A stretch of DNA of 64,000 nucleotides from Mesorhizobium mediterraneum (GCF_002284565.1 NZ_NPKI01000012.1:205396-269395); one strand, 5' to 3'. Positions 8,232 through 17,075 are shown, counted from the first letter of the stretch. A program made the numbers and translations. Notes: a model not told the origin generated them from the sequence alone.

Positions 8232-9413
8232 CTATGGGCGCAACTGTTGCGCGGGGTGCGTCACCAGCAACTGGCGGTCCAACGTCTGCGACATCACCGC
8301 CACGGCGACCGCCAGCAGGGCGAGCGCCGCGCCGACCAGCGGCAGATTGGCATAGGACACGCCCAGCGAAAGTGCCACGCCGCCTACCCAGGCGCCCGCG
8401 GCATTGCCGATGTTGAAGGCGCCCTGGTTCAGCGTGGCGGCGAGGTTCGGCGCTTCGGAGGCCGCTTCGACGACGCGGATCTGCAAAGGCGGCACGATGA
8501 CGAAGACGAGCAGACCCCACAGGAAAACGATGAAGACGGCCACGGCTGCGATGGCGCCGAATTCGGCAAAGCCGACGAGCAGCAGCGCCAGCATCAAAAG
8601 CGTGCCGATCACCGTCGGCATCAATTTCCAGTCGGCCAGCCTGCCGCCGATGATGTTGCCGATGGTCATGCCGCCGCCGAATAGCAGCAGCACCCAGGTC
8701 ACGGTCGCGGTCGACAGGCCGGATACGTCGGTGAGATAGGGCTTTATGTAGGTGAAGACGGCAAACAGGCTGGCCGACGCCAGCGCCGAGATCAGCATCG
8801 CCAGCCAAACCTGCAGCTTGCCGAGCACGCGCACCTCGCCAAGCAGGCCGCCGCCGCTCGGTTGGGTGATGCCGGCGGGCACCAGCCAGGCAATGGCTGC
8901 GACCGAGATAAGGCCGATCCCGACCACGGCCAGGAAGGTGGCGCGCCAGCCGTAGGCTTCGCCGAGTGCTGTGCCGCCGGGAACACCAAGGATGTTGGAC
9001 AGGGTCAGACCGGCGAACATCAGCGCGATGGCGCTGGCCCGCTTGTTACGCGGCACCAGGCTGGCGGCGACGACCGAGCCGATGCCGAAGAAGGCGCCAT
9101 GGCCGAAAGCGGTGAAGACGCGCGCCGCCATCAGCAGCCAATAATTGGGTGCGATCGCGCACAATAGATTGCCGACGACGAACAACATTGCCAGGCCGAT
9201 CAGCACCGGCTTGCGCGGCATGTGTGCGGTGGCCACCGCAATCACCGGCGCGCCGAAGACGACGCCGAGCGCATAGCCGGTGACCAGCAGGCCGGCCGAG
9301 GGGATCGAGACGCCGAGGTCGGCGGCGACCTCGGGCAGCAGGCCCATGATGACGAATTCGGTGGTGCCGATGCAGAAGGACGCAATGGCAAGCGCTAGGA
9401 TCGGCAGGGGCAT
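8232..9413 (-). CDS. MFS transporter, DHA1 family (AraJ/NepI-like)
   Basis: A 393-residue inner-membrane proton-driven efflux permease with 12 predicted helices. The N-terminus ALAIASFCIGTTEFVIMGLLP and the following YALGVVFGAP are hallmarks of the AraJ/YdhP/NepI-type drug:H+ antiporter-1 group; motif A-like AHMPRKPVLI follows TM2. The start at 9413 (MPLPILAL) matches the family N-terminus. A perfect 15-bp palindrome lies 69 nt upstream and may be a repressor site. Substrates in this group range from sugars and nucleosides to antibiotics, so the cargo is unknown. Confidence 0.88.
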   Translation of the reverse strand: MPLPILALAIASFCIGTTEFVIMGLLPEVAADLGVSIPSAGLLVTGYALGVVFGAPVIAVATAHMPRKPVLIGLAMLFVVGNLLCAIAPNYWLLMAARVFTAFGHGAFFGIGSVVAASLVPRNKRASAIALMFAGLTLSNILGVPGGTALGEAYGWRATFLAVVGIGLISVAAIAWLVPAGITQPSGGGLLGEVRVLGKLQVWLAMLISALASASLFAVFTYIKPYLTDVSGLSTATVTWVLLLFGGGMTIGNIIGGRLADWKLMPTVIGTLLMLALLLVGFAEFGAIAAVAVFIVFLWGLLVFVIVPPLQIRVVEAASEAPNLAATLNQGAFNIGNAAGAWVGGVALSLGVSYANLPLVGAALALLAVAVAVMSQTLDRQLLVTHPAQQLRP

Positions 9414-9481
9414 GGGAGGTCCGGACTGAATCGGCTCAAAATTGAGACTGTCGGCAGAGCTGCCCCGTGCACAAGCGCGAT

Positions 9482-9496
9482 TGCTGCAATGCAGCA
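9482..9496. promoter_or_regulatory. Palindrome upstream of the MFS gene
   Basis: TGCTGCA, one central A, then TGCAGCA: a perfect 7+1+7 palindrome 69 nt before the MFS start. Its position suits an operator, but no regulator gene is adjacent. The role is inferred. Confidence 0.35.
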
Positions 9497-9563
9497 TTGC
9501 AAAAATGGACAGCGGATCGCGACTGCGTTGCGCGTTTGCCGCCTGCGGTGAATGCAGAGCGGC

Positions 9564-10940
9564 CTATGCCAGCGGCTTCAGCTCCTGGGCGATGGTCGGC
9601 AGAAGTTCCGAGACATTGGGGTGAATATGGGTTGCCCGCGCGAGCGTGCTGACCGGCGCCTTGGCGTACATCAGGTCAAGGACGCAATGGATCGCCTCGT
9701 CGCCACCGGGACCGAGCACCGAACAGCCGAGGATTTCCTTGGTGTCGGCGTCGACCAGGATCTTCATAAAACCTTGCGTCTCGCCTTTCTCGACGGCGCG
9801 GCCGACGCGGGTCATCGGCCGCAGGCCGACCAGCGCGCGACGGCCGGACTTTCTGACCGCTGTCTCGGTCATGCCGCAGCGGCCGAGCGGCGGGTCGGTA
9901 TAAAGCGCATAGGCCTCGATGCGGTCACTCACCTTGCGCGGATCGTTGTCGAGCAGATTGGCGGCGACGATCTCGTAGTCATTGTAGGAGGTGTGGGTGA
10001 AGGCGCCCTTGCCGTTGCAGTCGCCCATCGCCCAGATGCCGGGCACGCTGGTGCGCAGCAGGTCGTCGACGACAATGAAGCCGCGTTTATCGACCTCGAC
10101 GCCGGCCTTGTCGAGGCCGAGATCGTCGGTGTTGGGCGTCCGGCCCACTGCCAGCAGTACATGCGAGCCAACCGCCGGCGCCTTGCCGGCGGTGAAGGTC
10201 ACGGCAATCTCATTGCCCTGCCTGGCGAAGCTGATGTCGTCGGCGCCGAGATGGACCGTGATGTCTTCGTTTTCGAGGATGGACAGGATGGCGGCCGAGA
10301 CATCGTCGTCCTCGCGGGCGATCAGCCGTGGGCTCTTTTCGATCACCGTGACCTCCGAGCCGAAGCGGCGGAACATCTGTGCGAATTCGAGCGAGACGTA
10401 GCTGCCGCCGACGACGACCAGATGGCGCGGCAGCACGTCGAGGTCCATCATCGATGAGTTGGTCAGGTACGAAATGTCGTTGACGCCTGGCAGGTCAGGC
10501 ACCGAGGCGCGGCCGCCGGTGTTGAGGAATATTTTTTCGGCGGTCAGAAGATCATCGCCGACGCGCACCGTGTTGGCGGTGACGAAGCGTGCATGGCCGC
10601 GATAGAGCGTGCAATGGTCCATGCCGGCAATCCAGCTTTCGAGATTGCCGCGGGCGTCGTTCGACACCTTGTCCTTGCGTGCCTTGATCGCTCTGTAGTC
10701 GACGCCGACCGAACCGGAGAGCGTCACGCCGTAGTCGGCGGCGCGGCGAGCGAGATGCGCGGCATAGGCGCTTGCCACCATGGCCTTGGTCGGCATGCAG
10801 CCGGTGTTGACGCAGGTGCCGCCGACCAGTTTTCGCTCGATCAGCGCCACGCTCATGCCGGCCGCCGTCAGCCGGCCGGCGAGCGGCGGGCCGGCCTGTC
10901 CGGCGCCGATGATGATGGTGTCGAATGTCTTTGCCGTCAT
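9564..10940 (-). CDS. FAD-dependent pyridine nucleotide-disulfide oxidoreductase (MerA/Lpd-like)
   Basis: A 458-residue class I disulfide oxidoreductase. It has an N-terminal FAD-binding IIIGAGQAGPPLAGRL, the redox-active GGTCVNTGCMPTK (CxxxxC, about residues 40-52), an NAD(P)-binding VVVGGSYVSLEFAQMF, a second FAD motif (VPGIWAMGDCNG), and a dimerisation domain ending ATHIHPNVSELLPTI with the His-Pro of the family active site. The N-terminal metal-binding domain and vicinal C-terminal Cys pair of true mercuric reductases are absent, and there are no mer genes. It is therefore an uncharacterised member. Its start overlaps the stop of the DUF4126 gene by 4 nt (ATGA), so the two are translationally coupled. 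Confidence 0.88.
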   Translation of the reverse strand: MTAKTFDTIIIGAGQAGPPLAGRLTAAGMSVALIERKLVGGTCVNTGCMPTKAMVASAYAAHLARRAADYGVTLSGSVGVDYRAIKARKDKVSNDARGNLESWIAGMDHCTLYRGHARFVTANTVRVGDDLLTAEKIFLNTGGRASVPDLPGVNDISYLTNSSMMDLDVLPRHLVVVGGSYVSLEFAQMFRRFGSEVTVIEKSPRLIAREDDDVSAAILSILENEDITVHLGADDISFARQGNEIAVTFTAGKAPAVGSHVLLAVGRTPNTDDLGLDKAGVEVDKRGFIVVDDLLRTSVPGIWAMGDCNGKGAFTHTSYNDYEIVAANLLDNDPRKVSDRIEAYALYTDPPLGRCGMTETAVRKSGRRALVGLRPMTRVGRAVEKGETQGFMKILVDADTKEILGCSVLGPGGDEAIHCVLDLMYAKAPVSTLARATHIHPNVSELLPTIAQELKPLA

Positions 10941-11398
10941 GCCACTGCCGCCACGACCAGCAGGCCGCCGGTGATTGCCACCGCGTCCTCGATAAGGGCG
11001 GCTGGCAGGTCCTTGCCGAGGGTGATGGCCAGGCGCTTGCGCAGCTCGGCGCCGCCCAGCGTGCCGATCACCGCGCCGATGGCGCCGGCAATCAGGCCGC
11101 CGATGGTGGCGCCGGCGGTCGCGCCGATCACAGCGCCGGTGAAGGCGCCCGAGACGATGCGCGCGCCGAACTGCTGCGGCACCTTGCGGCTCGGCGTCGA
11201 CGGCAACTGATCGGCGACAAGCTCGACGATGGCCAGGGCGGTGAAGATGCCGACGGCGACCCAGTGACCCATGAAAGCAGCCCAGGTGCCGGTGACCGGC
11301 AGCCAGCCGAGCCAAGCGCCCCAGGCGACGGCGGCGGGCGCTGTCATGGCACGAAGGCCCGCAACGACGCCAATCAGGAGTGCGAGAATATACAGCAT
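10937..11398 (-). CDS. DUF4126 family membrane protein
   Basis: A 153-residue glycine/alanine-rich membrane protein with three or four hydrophobic helices. The features VVAGLRAMTAPAAVAWGAWLGWL at the N-terminus and repeated GAxxGxxxG helix-packing motifs (GAVIGATAGATIGGLIAGAIG) match the DUF4126 family, whose function is unknown. The start at 11398 has GAGGGG nine bases upstream. It overlaps the following flavoprotein gene by 4 nt, suggesting that the two products work together, perhaps as a membrane-linked redox pair (inference). Confidence 0.8.
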   Translation of the reverse strand: MLYILALLIGVVAGLRAMTAPAAVAWGAWLGWLPVTGTWAAFMGHWVAVGIFTALAIVELVADQLPSTPSRKVPQQFGARIVSGAFTGAVIGATAGATIGGLIAGAIGAVIGTLGGAELRKRLAITLGKDLPAALIEDAVAITGGLLVVAAVA

Positions 11399-11561
11399 GA
11401 TTGATCCCCTCGATGGCCGGGCTCAGGACAACCCTGCCAGAGCAGGCTAGCATAGGCGCGGCATTTGACCAGAGGCCTGCGATCTGTGGCGTTACCCGAT
11501 CTTTATGGACTGTGCTTTGACACCACGTTGAAACAGCATGGCAAGGCAGGAGGACATCGCC

Positions 11562-12119
11562 TTGAACACAAGCGAGCGCACAAAAATGGCAGCGGGCGAG
11601 TGGTATACTTGTCTCGATCCAGAGCTGGAGGCGCTGCGGGTCATGGCGCGCGACGCGGTGTTCGAGCATAATTCGCTGCCGCCCCGGCAGCGCGGCGACA
11701 TCGGACCGGCCCTGAAGTCGCTGCTCGGCGTAGTAGGCCCGGGCGCCCGGATCGAGGCGCCGTTCCACTGCGCCTATGGCTTCAACATTGTTCTCGGCGA
11801 CGGCGTCTTCCTCAATGCCGGGTGCACCATCCTCGATACCGCGCCAGTCCGCATCGGCAAGGGAACGCTGCTCGGCCCCAATGTGCAGATCTATTGCGCC
11901 GAGCATCACAAGGAGGCGGCGGGTCGACAGGCAGGACTGGAGATCGCGAAGCCGGTCGAGATCGGCGACAATGCCTGGATCGGCGGCAGTGCCATCATCC
12001 TCGGCGGGATCAGCATCGGCGACGGCGCCATTGTCGGCGCCGGCGCGGTAGTGACTCGCGACGTGCCGCCAAACACCACGGTCGTCGGCAACCCGGCGCA
12101 GTCGGTCAGGCGCGGCTGA
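11562..12119 (+). CDS. Sugar O-acetyltransferase, left-handed beta-helix (maltose acetyltransferase type)
   Basis: A 185-residue acetyl-CoA-dependent O-acetyltransferase of the LacA/Maa/NodL family. An N-terminal maltose-acetyltransferase segment (KMAAGEWYTCLDPELEALR) precedes hexapeptide repeats of the beta-helix (IVLGDGVFLNAGCTILD, VRIGKGTLLGPNVQIY). The catalytic His lies in YCAEHHKEAAGRQAG, and the family ending GAVVTRDVPPNTTVVGNPA follows. The start is taken as TTG at 11562 because AGGAGGA lies seven bases before it; the ATG at 11538 overlaps this ribosome-binding site and has none of its own. Acceptor unknown. It is not near any nod genes, so NodL is not claimed. Confidence 0.88.
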   Translation: MNTSERTKMAAGEWYTCLDPELEALRVMARDAVFEHNSLPPRQRGDIGPALKSLLGVVGPGARIEAPFHCAYGFNIVLGDGVFLNAGCTILDTAPVRIGKGTLLGPNVQIYCAEHHKEAAGRQAGLEIAKPVEIGDNAWIGGSAIILGGISIGDGAIVGAGAVVTRDVPPNTTVVGNPAQSVRRG

Positions 12120-12132
12120 GCATGAGCGGGTA

Positions 12133-12648
12133 TTAGAGCGAGGTAAGCCCGGTCATATGCAATCGTGTGTCGAGCGCAAAGGCCTCCTGGATCTTCATGG
12201 CATATGCGCCCTTCGCGACGCTCACGTCGAAGATCAGGTTCCAGCTATTCTGGGACACCGCGCTCGGAATCACCACGAACCGATGTCGTTGGAGAAGATC
12301 ATCGCCGAATGCCTGTTGCCCAGAACTCGGGATGCCCGGACGCAGCCAATTAGGGTTGGGAACGGCGCCAGGGTTGATGATATGCACTTCCGTGACATCG
12401 CTGATTATCGCCGCGGTCATCACATGCGCGATCGTGTCGAGCGCCCTGAAGCCCTTATGGACTGCGACTTCGAGAATCGCAGTCGAAGGATCGATTGAGC
12501 AGTAGACTGCGCGCACGCCCCTGCTGTTCCATCGTCCGCCGACCCTGTATGCGCCCTCGCCACTGTCCCATGTAGGCGCGAACGCAGCCTGATCGAGACG
12601 CCAGCCAACGAGGTCGGAGCCGCCAAGCGCGGCCGGGAGCGGCGTCAT
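12133..12648 (-). CDS. RES domain toxin (NAD+-targeting)
   Basis: A 171-residue RES-domain toxin. RES proteins of type II toxin-antitoxin modules degrade or phosphorolyse NAD+ or modify target proteins with it. The conserved Arg, Glu and Ser that name the domain are visible in GGRWNSRGVRAVYCS, STAILEVAVH and VIPSAVSQNSWNLIFD. The length is typical. Its ATG overlaps the antitoxin stop by 4 nt (ATGA), the usual antitoxin-toxin order. It is convergent with the acetyltransferase gene with only 13 nt between. Confidence 0.92.
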   Translation of the reverse strand: MTPLPAALGGSDLVGWRLDQAAFAPTWDSGEGAYRVGGRWNSRGVRAVYCSIDPSTAILEVAVHKGFRALDTIAHVMTAAIISDVTEVHIINPGAVPNPNWLRPGIPSSGQQAFGDDLLQRHRFVVIPSAVSQNSWNLIFDVSVAKGAYAMKIQEAFALDTRLHMTGLTSL

Positions 12649-13130
12649 GCATAAACGCCATATTCAAGCCGTTCGAGGTAGTCCTCTACAAGCTCGACAC
12701 CCGCCGGGGTTGCCAGAAGATCGATGGGACGGCGCTGGTCGAGCCCGATCGCCGGGCGCTCCAGCCATTGCTCCGCTTCCGCTTGCGAACCGAACACATC
12801 GGTCGCTTTCGACAGGATCTCCGCGAATTTCCAGGTTCGTCCGCTCTGGTCCTGGCTGAGAGGCTTGGAAGGAGCATCCTTACGGCGCTGGTAGGTGCGC
12901 AAGCTCATGCCGACGGCCTTCTCGAGCGAATCAGTCTTCTGGATGAAGACGAGCTGCCCAAGGAGATGGTCCAGCGCCGAACCCGGCAGGCCGTGCACAA
13001 GCAGCTCATGGGCATCCAATGCGCTCCTGAGGTGCCGCGATAGAATGCGAGTGCCGCCGAGCAACCTGGCCACCTTCTGAAGTTCATTATTTTTTGCTGC
13101 TGGTGCAGTCTTTTCCAATGCCATCGCCAC
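12645..13130 (-). CDS. Xre/MbcA/ParS-type antitoxin
   Basis: Antitoxin partner of the RES toxin, about 161 residues. An N-terminal helix-turn-helix-like region (AVGMSLRTYQRRKDAP) is followed by the Xre-MbcA-ParS toxin-binding region (FAEILSKATDVFGSQAEAEQWLERPAIGLDQRRPIDLLATPAGVE, given here in overview). The C-terminus (LERLEYGVYA) would occupy the toxin active site. I place the start at GTG 13130, six bases after AAGAGG; ATG 13124 is an alternative. A TTG at 13181 lies upstream of the palindromic operator and has no ribosome-binding site, so it is unlikely. Autoregulation through that palindrome is inferred. Confidence 0.88.
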   Translation of the reverse strand: MAMALEKTAPAAKNNELQKVARLLGGTRILSRHLRSALDAHELLVHGLPGSALDHLLGQLVFIQKTDSLEKAVGMSLRTYQRRKDAPSKPLSQDQSGRTWKFAEILSKATDVFGSQAEAEQWLERPAIGLDQRRPIDLLATPAGVELVEDYLERLEYGVYA

Positions 13131-13143
13131 GGCGTGCCTCTTA

Positions 13144-13179
13144 GCGTCATCTGTCACTTTAATATATGACAGATGACGC
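13144..13179. promoter_or_regulatory. Toxin-antitoxin operator/promoter palindrome
   Basis: A perfect 13-bp inverted repeat, GCGTCATCTGTCA and its complement, surrounds a 10-bp centre. On the minus strand that centre contains TATATT, a good -10 element, so a bound antitoxin dimer or toxin-antitoxin complex would cover the promoter. A TTGAAA about 20 bases upstream is a poor-spacing -35 candidate. The antitoxin reading frame starts just downstream. Confidence 0.75.
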
Positions 13180-13243
13180 AAGCCTTTTCAAGGACGGTAG
13201 GGGCGGGAGCAGAGAAAGGCAGCGCAAACCTGAAGCGATTGCC

Positions 13244-14233
13244 TCACCTCGGCGCGTACGCCACGCGCTCCTCCTGAGTGCTCTTAGAGAACTCTCGCCG
13301 GTACTGCGCGGGCGAGGTTCTGAGCCGCGCCGCAAAATGCTGGCGCAGCGATGTGGCGCTGCCGAACCCGGCCTCGAAGGCAATCGTGTCCATCGATTTT
13401 TCCGTCGCTTCCAGCAGCCGCTGTGCCAGCGCGACGCGCTGGTCGATCAGCCAGTCGCCGAAGCTGGTGCCGATCGATTTTTGAAAGCGGCGCGTGAATG
13501 TCCGTCGGGTGAGGCCGGCGGCGGCGGCGACGCTGTCCAGGCTATGCGTCTCATCCAGCGTTTTGCGCACCTTGTCGAGTGCCTGTGTGAAGCGATCCGC
13601 GTTGCCGGTCCTAGCGATGGGACGTTCTATGAACTGCGCCTGCCCGCCTTGCCGATGGGGAGAAAGCACGATCTGCCGAGCAAGCCGAAGAGCCGCCTCC
13701 GCGCCGTAGCGGGCCCGCACGATATGGAGACAGCAGTCAAGCCCGGCGGCGACGCCGGCAGATGTCATGACATCACCATTGTCGATGTAAAGCACGTCCG
13801 GGTCGACGATCATGTCGGGATAAAGCGCCTGTAGCTGCTCGGTATAGGCCCAATGCGTCGCGGCTCGCCGCCCCGAAAGCAGTCCTGTCGCCGCAACAGC
13901 GAACGTGCCGAGGCACAGTCCGACAATCAATGCGCCGTTCCGGTGCGCTCGCAGCAGGGCCTCTACCAGAAACGCCGGTGGCGGATCGTCGAGGTCTCGC
14001 CAGCTTGGGACGATGACGATGTCAGCGCCATCGAGGCTGCCCAGCCCATGCGGCGCAGTCACGGTCAATCCTGCTTCGGTATGAATCGGCCCGCTTTCGA
14101 TTGCACAGATGCGGAAGTCGAAGCGCGGCAAGCCGAGCGCGGCGCGATCCTCGCCGAATACAAGGCACGGTACGGAAAGGTGGAACGGACTGATGCCATC
14201 GAAGGCGATGGCTGCAACGATCGGATCGGCCAT
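13244..14233 (-). CDS. GlxA family transcriptional regulator (DJ-1/PfpI-like + AraC HTH)
   Basis: A 329-residue regulator. The N-terminal half is a DJ-1/PfpI (class I amidotransferase-like) domain with IVGLCLGTFAVAATGLL, where Cys sits at the nucleophile elbow, and ATHWAYTEQL. The C-terminal half has two AraC helix-turn-helix motifs: SVAAAAGLTRRTFTRRFQ and IAFEAGFGSATSLRQHF. Such proteins activate or repress catabolic genes. It is divergent from an isochorismatase-like hydrolase with a 129-nt spacer holding an inverted repeat, so that gene is its most likely target. The start is ATG 14233; GTG 14242 and TTG 14245 are alternatives. Confidence 0.9.
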   Translation of the reverse strand: MADPIVAAIAFDGISPFHLSVPCLVFGEDRAALGLPRFDFRICAIESGPIHTEAGLTVTAPHGLGSLDGADIVIVPSWRDLDDPPPAFLVEALLRAHRNGALIVGLCLGTFAVAATGLLSGRRAATHWAYTEQLQALYPDMIVDPDVLYIDNGDVMTSAGVAAGLDCCLHIVRARYGAEAALRLARQIVLSPHRQGGQAQFIERPIARTGNADRFTQALDKVRKTLDETHSLDSVAAAAGLTRRTFTRRFQKSIGTSFGDWLIDQRVALAQRLLEATEKSMDTIAFEAGFGSATSLRQHFAARLRTSPAQYRREFSKSTQEERVAYAPR

Positions 14234-14263
14234 GATGAGCACCAATGAGGGTTAAAGCCGGAT

Positions 14264-14298
14264 TGTCCCAATCCTTTCGGATAATGTCAATTGGGACA
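14264..14298. promoter_or_regulatory. Inverted repeat in the GlxA/hydrolase divergent spacer
   Basis: TGTCCCAAT at 14264-14272 and ATTGGGACA at 14290-14298 form a perfect 9-bp inverted repeat with centres 26 bp apart. It lies between two divergently transcribed genes. AraC-family regulators often bind two separated half-sites, so this is a candidate operator for the GlxA-type protein (inference). Confidence 0.5.
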
Positions 14299-14362
14299 CT
14301 GTTTGCAATCCGACGGCAGGCCTATCCTTGAACAATCAAAGCCGAACGGGAAAGGAAACTCC

Positions 14363-15007
14363 ATGTCTGAACCAGCCACCTCAGCGCCACGCCGTGCCCT
14401 CATCGTCGTCGACATCCAGAACGACTATGACGGCGGCAACCTCGCCATCCAATATCCGCCGTTTCGCGACAGCGTCGTCAACGCGGCACGAGCGATGGAC
14501 GCGGCCGCCGCGGCAGGCGTCAAGGTCGTGGTCATCAAGCAGCTAGCGCCAGAAACGTCGCCGATTTTCGCCAAAGGCAGCCACGGCGCCGAATTGCATC
14601 CCGAGATATCAAGGCGAAGCCGTGACCATTACGTCGAAAAGACCTTGCCGAGCGCCTTCACCGGCACGGACCTCGAGGACTGGTTGCGCGCCAACGCCAT
14701 TGATACGATCACCGTCGTCGGCTATATGACGCACAATTGCGATCTCTCGACCATCATCCACGCCGTCCACATGGGCTTTGCGGTGGAGTTCCTGTCCGAC
14801 GCCACCGGCTCGGTGCCCTATGCCAACAGCGCCGGCTATGCTTCGGCCGAGGACATCCACCGCGTGGTGACTGTTATCCTGCAGTCGCGCTTCGCCGCCG
14901 TTCTCAAGACAGCCGAATGGATCGACTGCCTGAAGACCGGCACGCTGCCCGAACGCGACACGATCCACGCTTCCAACCAGCGCGCGCTGGCACGGAACGC
15001 CGCTTAG
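14363..15007 (+). CDS. Isochorismatase-like cysteine hydrolase
   Basis: A 214-residue cysteine hydrolase of the isochorismatase superfamily (nicotinamidase, N-carbamoylsarcosine amidase and similar C-N hydrolases). The catalytic Asp is in ALIVVDIQNDY, the Lys in VEKTLPSAFTGTDL and the Cys in VVGYMTHNCDLSTIIHA. The length suits the family. The start at 14363 follows AAAGGAAAC. It is divergent from the GlxA-type regulator and probably controlled by it. A C-terminal extension (WIDCLKTGTLPERDTI) is also seen in some uncharacterised members. The substrate cannot be assigned. Confidence 0.88.
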   Translation: MSEPATSAPRRALIVVDIQNDYDGGNLAIQYPPFRDSVVNAARAMDAAAAAGVKVVVIKQLAPETSPIFAKGSHGAELHPEISRRSRDHYVEKTLPSAFTGTDLEDWLRANAIDTITVVGYMTHNCDLSTIIHAVHMGFAVEFLSDATGSVPYANSAGYASAEDIHRVVTVILQSRFAAVLKTAEWIDCLKTGTLPERDTIHASNQRALARNAA

Positions 15008-15026
15008 AAAATTTGTCGCGGGCAAG

Positions 15027-15057
15027 CAAAAGGGCGCCGCAGCGACGCGGCGCCCTT
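15027..15057 (-). terminator. Terminator after fhs
   Basis: AAGGGCGCCGC and GCGGCGCCCTT form an 11-bp hairpin with a 6-base loop in the spacer between the convergent hydrolase and fhs genes. Leftward, the stem is followed by TTTTGCTTG, so it best terminates fhs; rightward it has only a weak T tract. It may work in both directions. Confidence 0.75.
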
Positions 15058-15078
15058 GTCATTCCGGCCTTCAAAATC

Positions 15079-16758
15079 TCAGAACAGGCCTTCGATCTGG
15101 CCCATCTCGTTCAGGAAGATCTTTTCCGAGGACGGCGCCTTGGGAAGGCCGGGCATGGTCATGACCTCACCGCAGATGACGACGATGAAGCCGGCGCCGG
15201 CAGACAATCTGACCTCGCGCACCGGCACGGTGTGGCCGGTCGGCGCGCCGCGCAGGTTCGGGTCGGTCGAGAAGGAATATTGCGTCTTGGCCATGCAGAC
15301 CGGCAGGTGGCCGTAGCCGGCGTGCTCCCAGGCATGGAGCTGGTCGCGCACCGACTTGTCGGCGATCGCTTCGGAACCGCGATAGATGCGCTGGACGATG
15401 GTGTTGATCTTCTCGAAAAGCGGCATCGCGTCGGGATAGAGCGGCGCAAACTGCGACGCGCCGGATTCGGCAAGCGCCACCACCCTGCTGGCGAGCTCCT
15501 CGATGCCCGCCGATCCGTGGGCCCAGTGCTTGCACAGGATCGCCTCTTCGCCCATCGAGGCGACGTAGTCCTTCATCGCCTGGATTTCAGCGTCGGTGTC
15601 GGAGTAGAAATGGTTGATGGCGACCACCGCTGGCACGCCGAACTGCCTGATATTCTCGACGTGACGGCCGAGATTGGCGCAGCCCTTCTTGACCGCCTCG
15701 ACATTCTCCTTGCCGAGGTCTTCCTTCTTGACGCCGCCGTTCATCTTCATGGCGCGCACAGTGGCGACGATGACGGCTGCCGCCGGCTTCAGGCCGGCCT
15801 TGCGGCACTTGATGTCGAAGAATTTTTCGGCGCCGAGATCGGCGCCGAAACCGGCTTCGGTGACGACATAGTCGGCGAGCTTCAGCGCCGTCGTGGTGGC
15901 GACGACCGAGTTGCAGCCATGCGCGATGTTGGCGAACGGACCGCCGTGAACGAAGGCTGGGTTGTTCTCCAGCGTCTGCACCAGGTTGGGCTGCATGGCG
16001 TCCTTGAGCAGCACGGCCATGGCGCCGTCGGCCTTGAGGTCGCGGGCGTAGACGGCCGACTTGTCGCGGCGATAGGCGACGATGATGTCGCCGAGGCGCT
16101 TTTCCAGGTCCTTCAGGTCGGTGGCGAGGCACAGGATCGCCATGACTTCCGAGGCGACGGTGATGTCGAAGCCCCCTTCGCGCGGAAAACCGTTGGCGAC
16201 GCCGCCGAGCGAGCAGATGATCTCGCGCAGCGCCCGGTCGTTCATGTCCATGACGCGGCGCCAGACGACGCGGCGGTTGTCGATGCCGAGGTCGTTGCCC
16301 CAGTAGATGTGGTTGTCGATCAGCGCCGAAAGCAGATTATGCGCCGTGGTGATGGCATGGAAATCGCCAGTGAAGTGGAGGTTCATGTCTTCCATCGGCA
16401 CGACCTGCGCATAGCCGCCGCCGGCAGCACCGCCCTTGACGCCGAAATTCGGCCCGAGCGAGGCCTCGCGGATGCAGACGATCGCCTTCTTGCCGATGCG
16501 GTTGAGACCGTCGCCGAGGCCCACCGTCGTCGTCGTCTTGCCTTCGCCGGCCGGCGTCGGGTTGATGGCGGTGACGAGGATCAGCTTGCCGTCCTTGTTT
16601 GCCTTCACCGACTTGATGAACTCGGCCGAGATCTTCGCCTTGTCGTGGCCGTAAGGCAAAAGATGCTCGCTTGGAATGCCGATCTTCTGGCCAATCTCCT
16701 GGATCTGCTTCTTGTCGGCGGCGCGCGCGATCTCGATGTCGGACTTCACTTCGGCCAT
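15079..16758 (-). CDS. fhs: Formate-tetrahydrofolate ligase
   Basis: A 559-residue 10-formyltetrahydrofolate synthetase: formate, tetrahydrofolate and ATP give 10-formyl-THF in cytosolic one-carbon metabolism. The ATP-binding loop [16 protein letters not shown] lies near residues 63-78, with [20 protein letters not shown] after it and [34 protein letters not shown], and [14 protein letters not shown] further on. These are all standard for the family, as is the length. The start at 16758 has AGAGGAAAG upstream and gives the expected N-terminus. A single gene with its own terminator. Confidence 0.97.
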   Translation of the reverse strand: MAEVKSDIEIARAADKKQIQEIGQKIGIPSEHLLPYGHDKAKISAEFIKSVKANKDGKLILVTAINPTPAGEGKTTTTVGLGDGLNRIGKKAIVCIREASLGPNFGVKGGAAGGGYAQVVPMEDMNLHFTGDFHAITTAHNLLSALIDNHIYWGNDLGIDNRRVVWRRVMDMNDRALREIICSLGGVANGFPREGGFDITVASEVMAILCLATDLKDLEKRLGDIIVAYRRDKSAVYARDLKADGAMAVLLKDAMQPNLVQTLENNPAFVHGGPFANIAHGCNSVVATTTALKLADYVVTEAGFGADLGAEKFFDIKCRKAGLKPAAAVIVATVRAMKMNGGVKKEDLGKENVEAVKKGCANLGRHVENIRQFGVPAVVAINHFYSDTDAEIQAMKDYVASMGEEAILCKHWAHGSAGIEELASRVVALAESGASQFAPLYPDAMPLFEKINTIVQRIYRGSEAIADKSVRDQLHAWEHAGYGHLPVCMAKTQYSFSTDPNLRGAPTGHTVPVREVRLSAGAGFIVVICGEVMTMPGLPKAPSSEKIFLNEMGQIEGLF

Positions 16759-17075
16759 GGCGGCTTTCCTCTGGATTGGACGGTGGAGGGGACGGGTTTG
16801 ATCAGTATGGTCGCAAGCCTGTTCGAGACAGCCCGGCACTGCAGGCGAGGGCACGTTCTAGCCCTGTCGCTGCCATGGCGTCAACTTGCATGCAACTATG
16901 TTTCCTCTAGAGAAAGGCGGTTCTGTTTCCCGGGCGATCTGTTCCCGGGTCTTCGCGCCCGGTTGTCGCGCCGTATAGAAGCCAGAGCACGCGCCGTTTT
17001 GCCGTCTCAAAACAGCCGCGGAATGCACCGAATGCGACAGGGTTCGAGCGCCGGCCTGCGCCTCGGGTAGTTGCG
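16759..17075. other. Intergenic stretch upstream of fhs
   Basis: About 317 bases without a supported gene. It holds the fhs leader region. The only distinct structure is TTGCATGCAA (16886-16895), a 10-bp palindrome with flanking symmetry that could be a regulator site. No clear promoter hexamers were assigned. Confidence 0.4.

Noticed and set aside
9564..10940. Mercuric reductase merA
   Set aside because: No N-terminal metal-binding domain, no C-terminal Cys pair and no mer operon nearby.
11562..12119. NodL nodulation acetyltransferase
   Set aside because: Only general family similarity; no nod genes are near.
14737..17070. A 777-codon plus-strand frame over fhs
   Set aside because: Antisense shadow of the highly conserved fhs gene.
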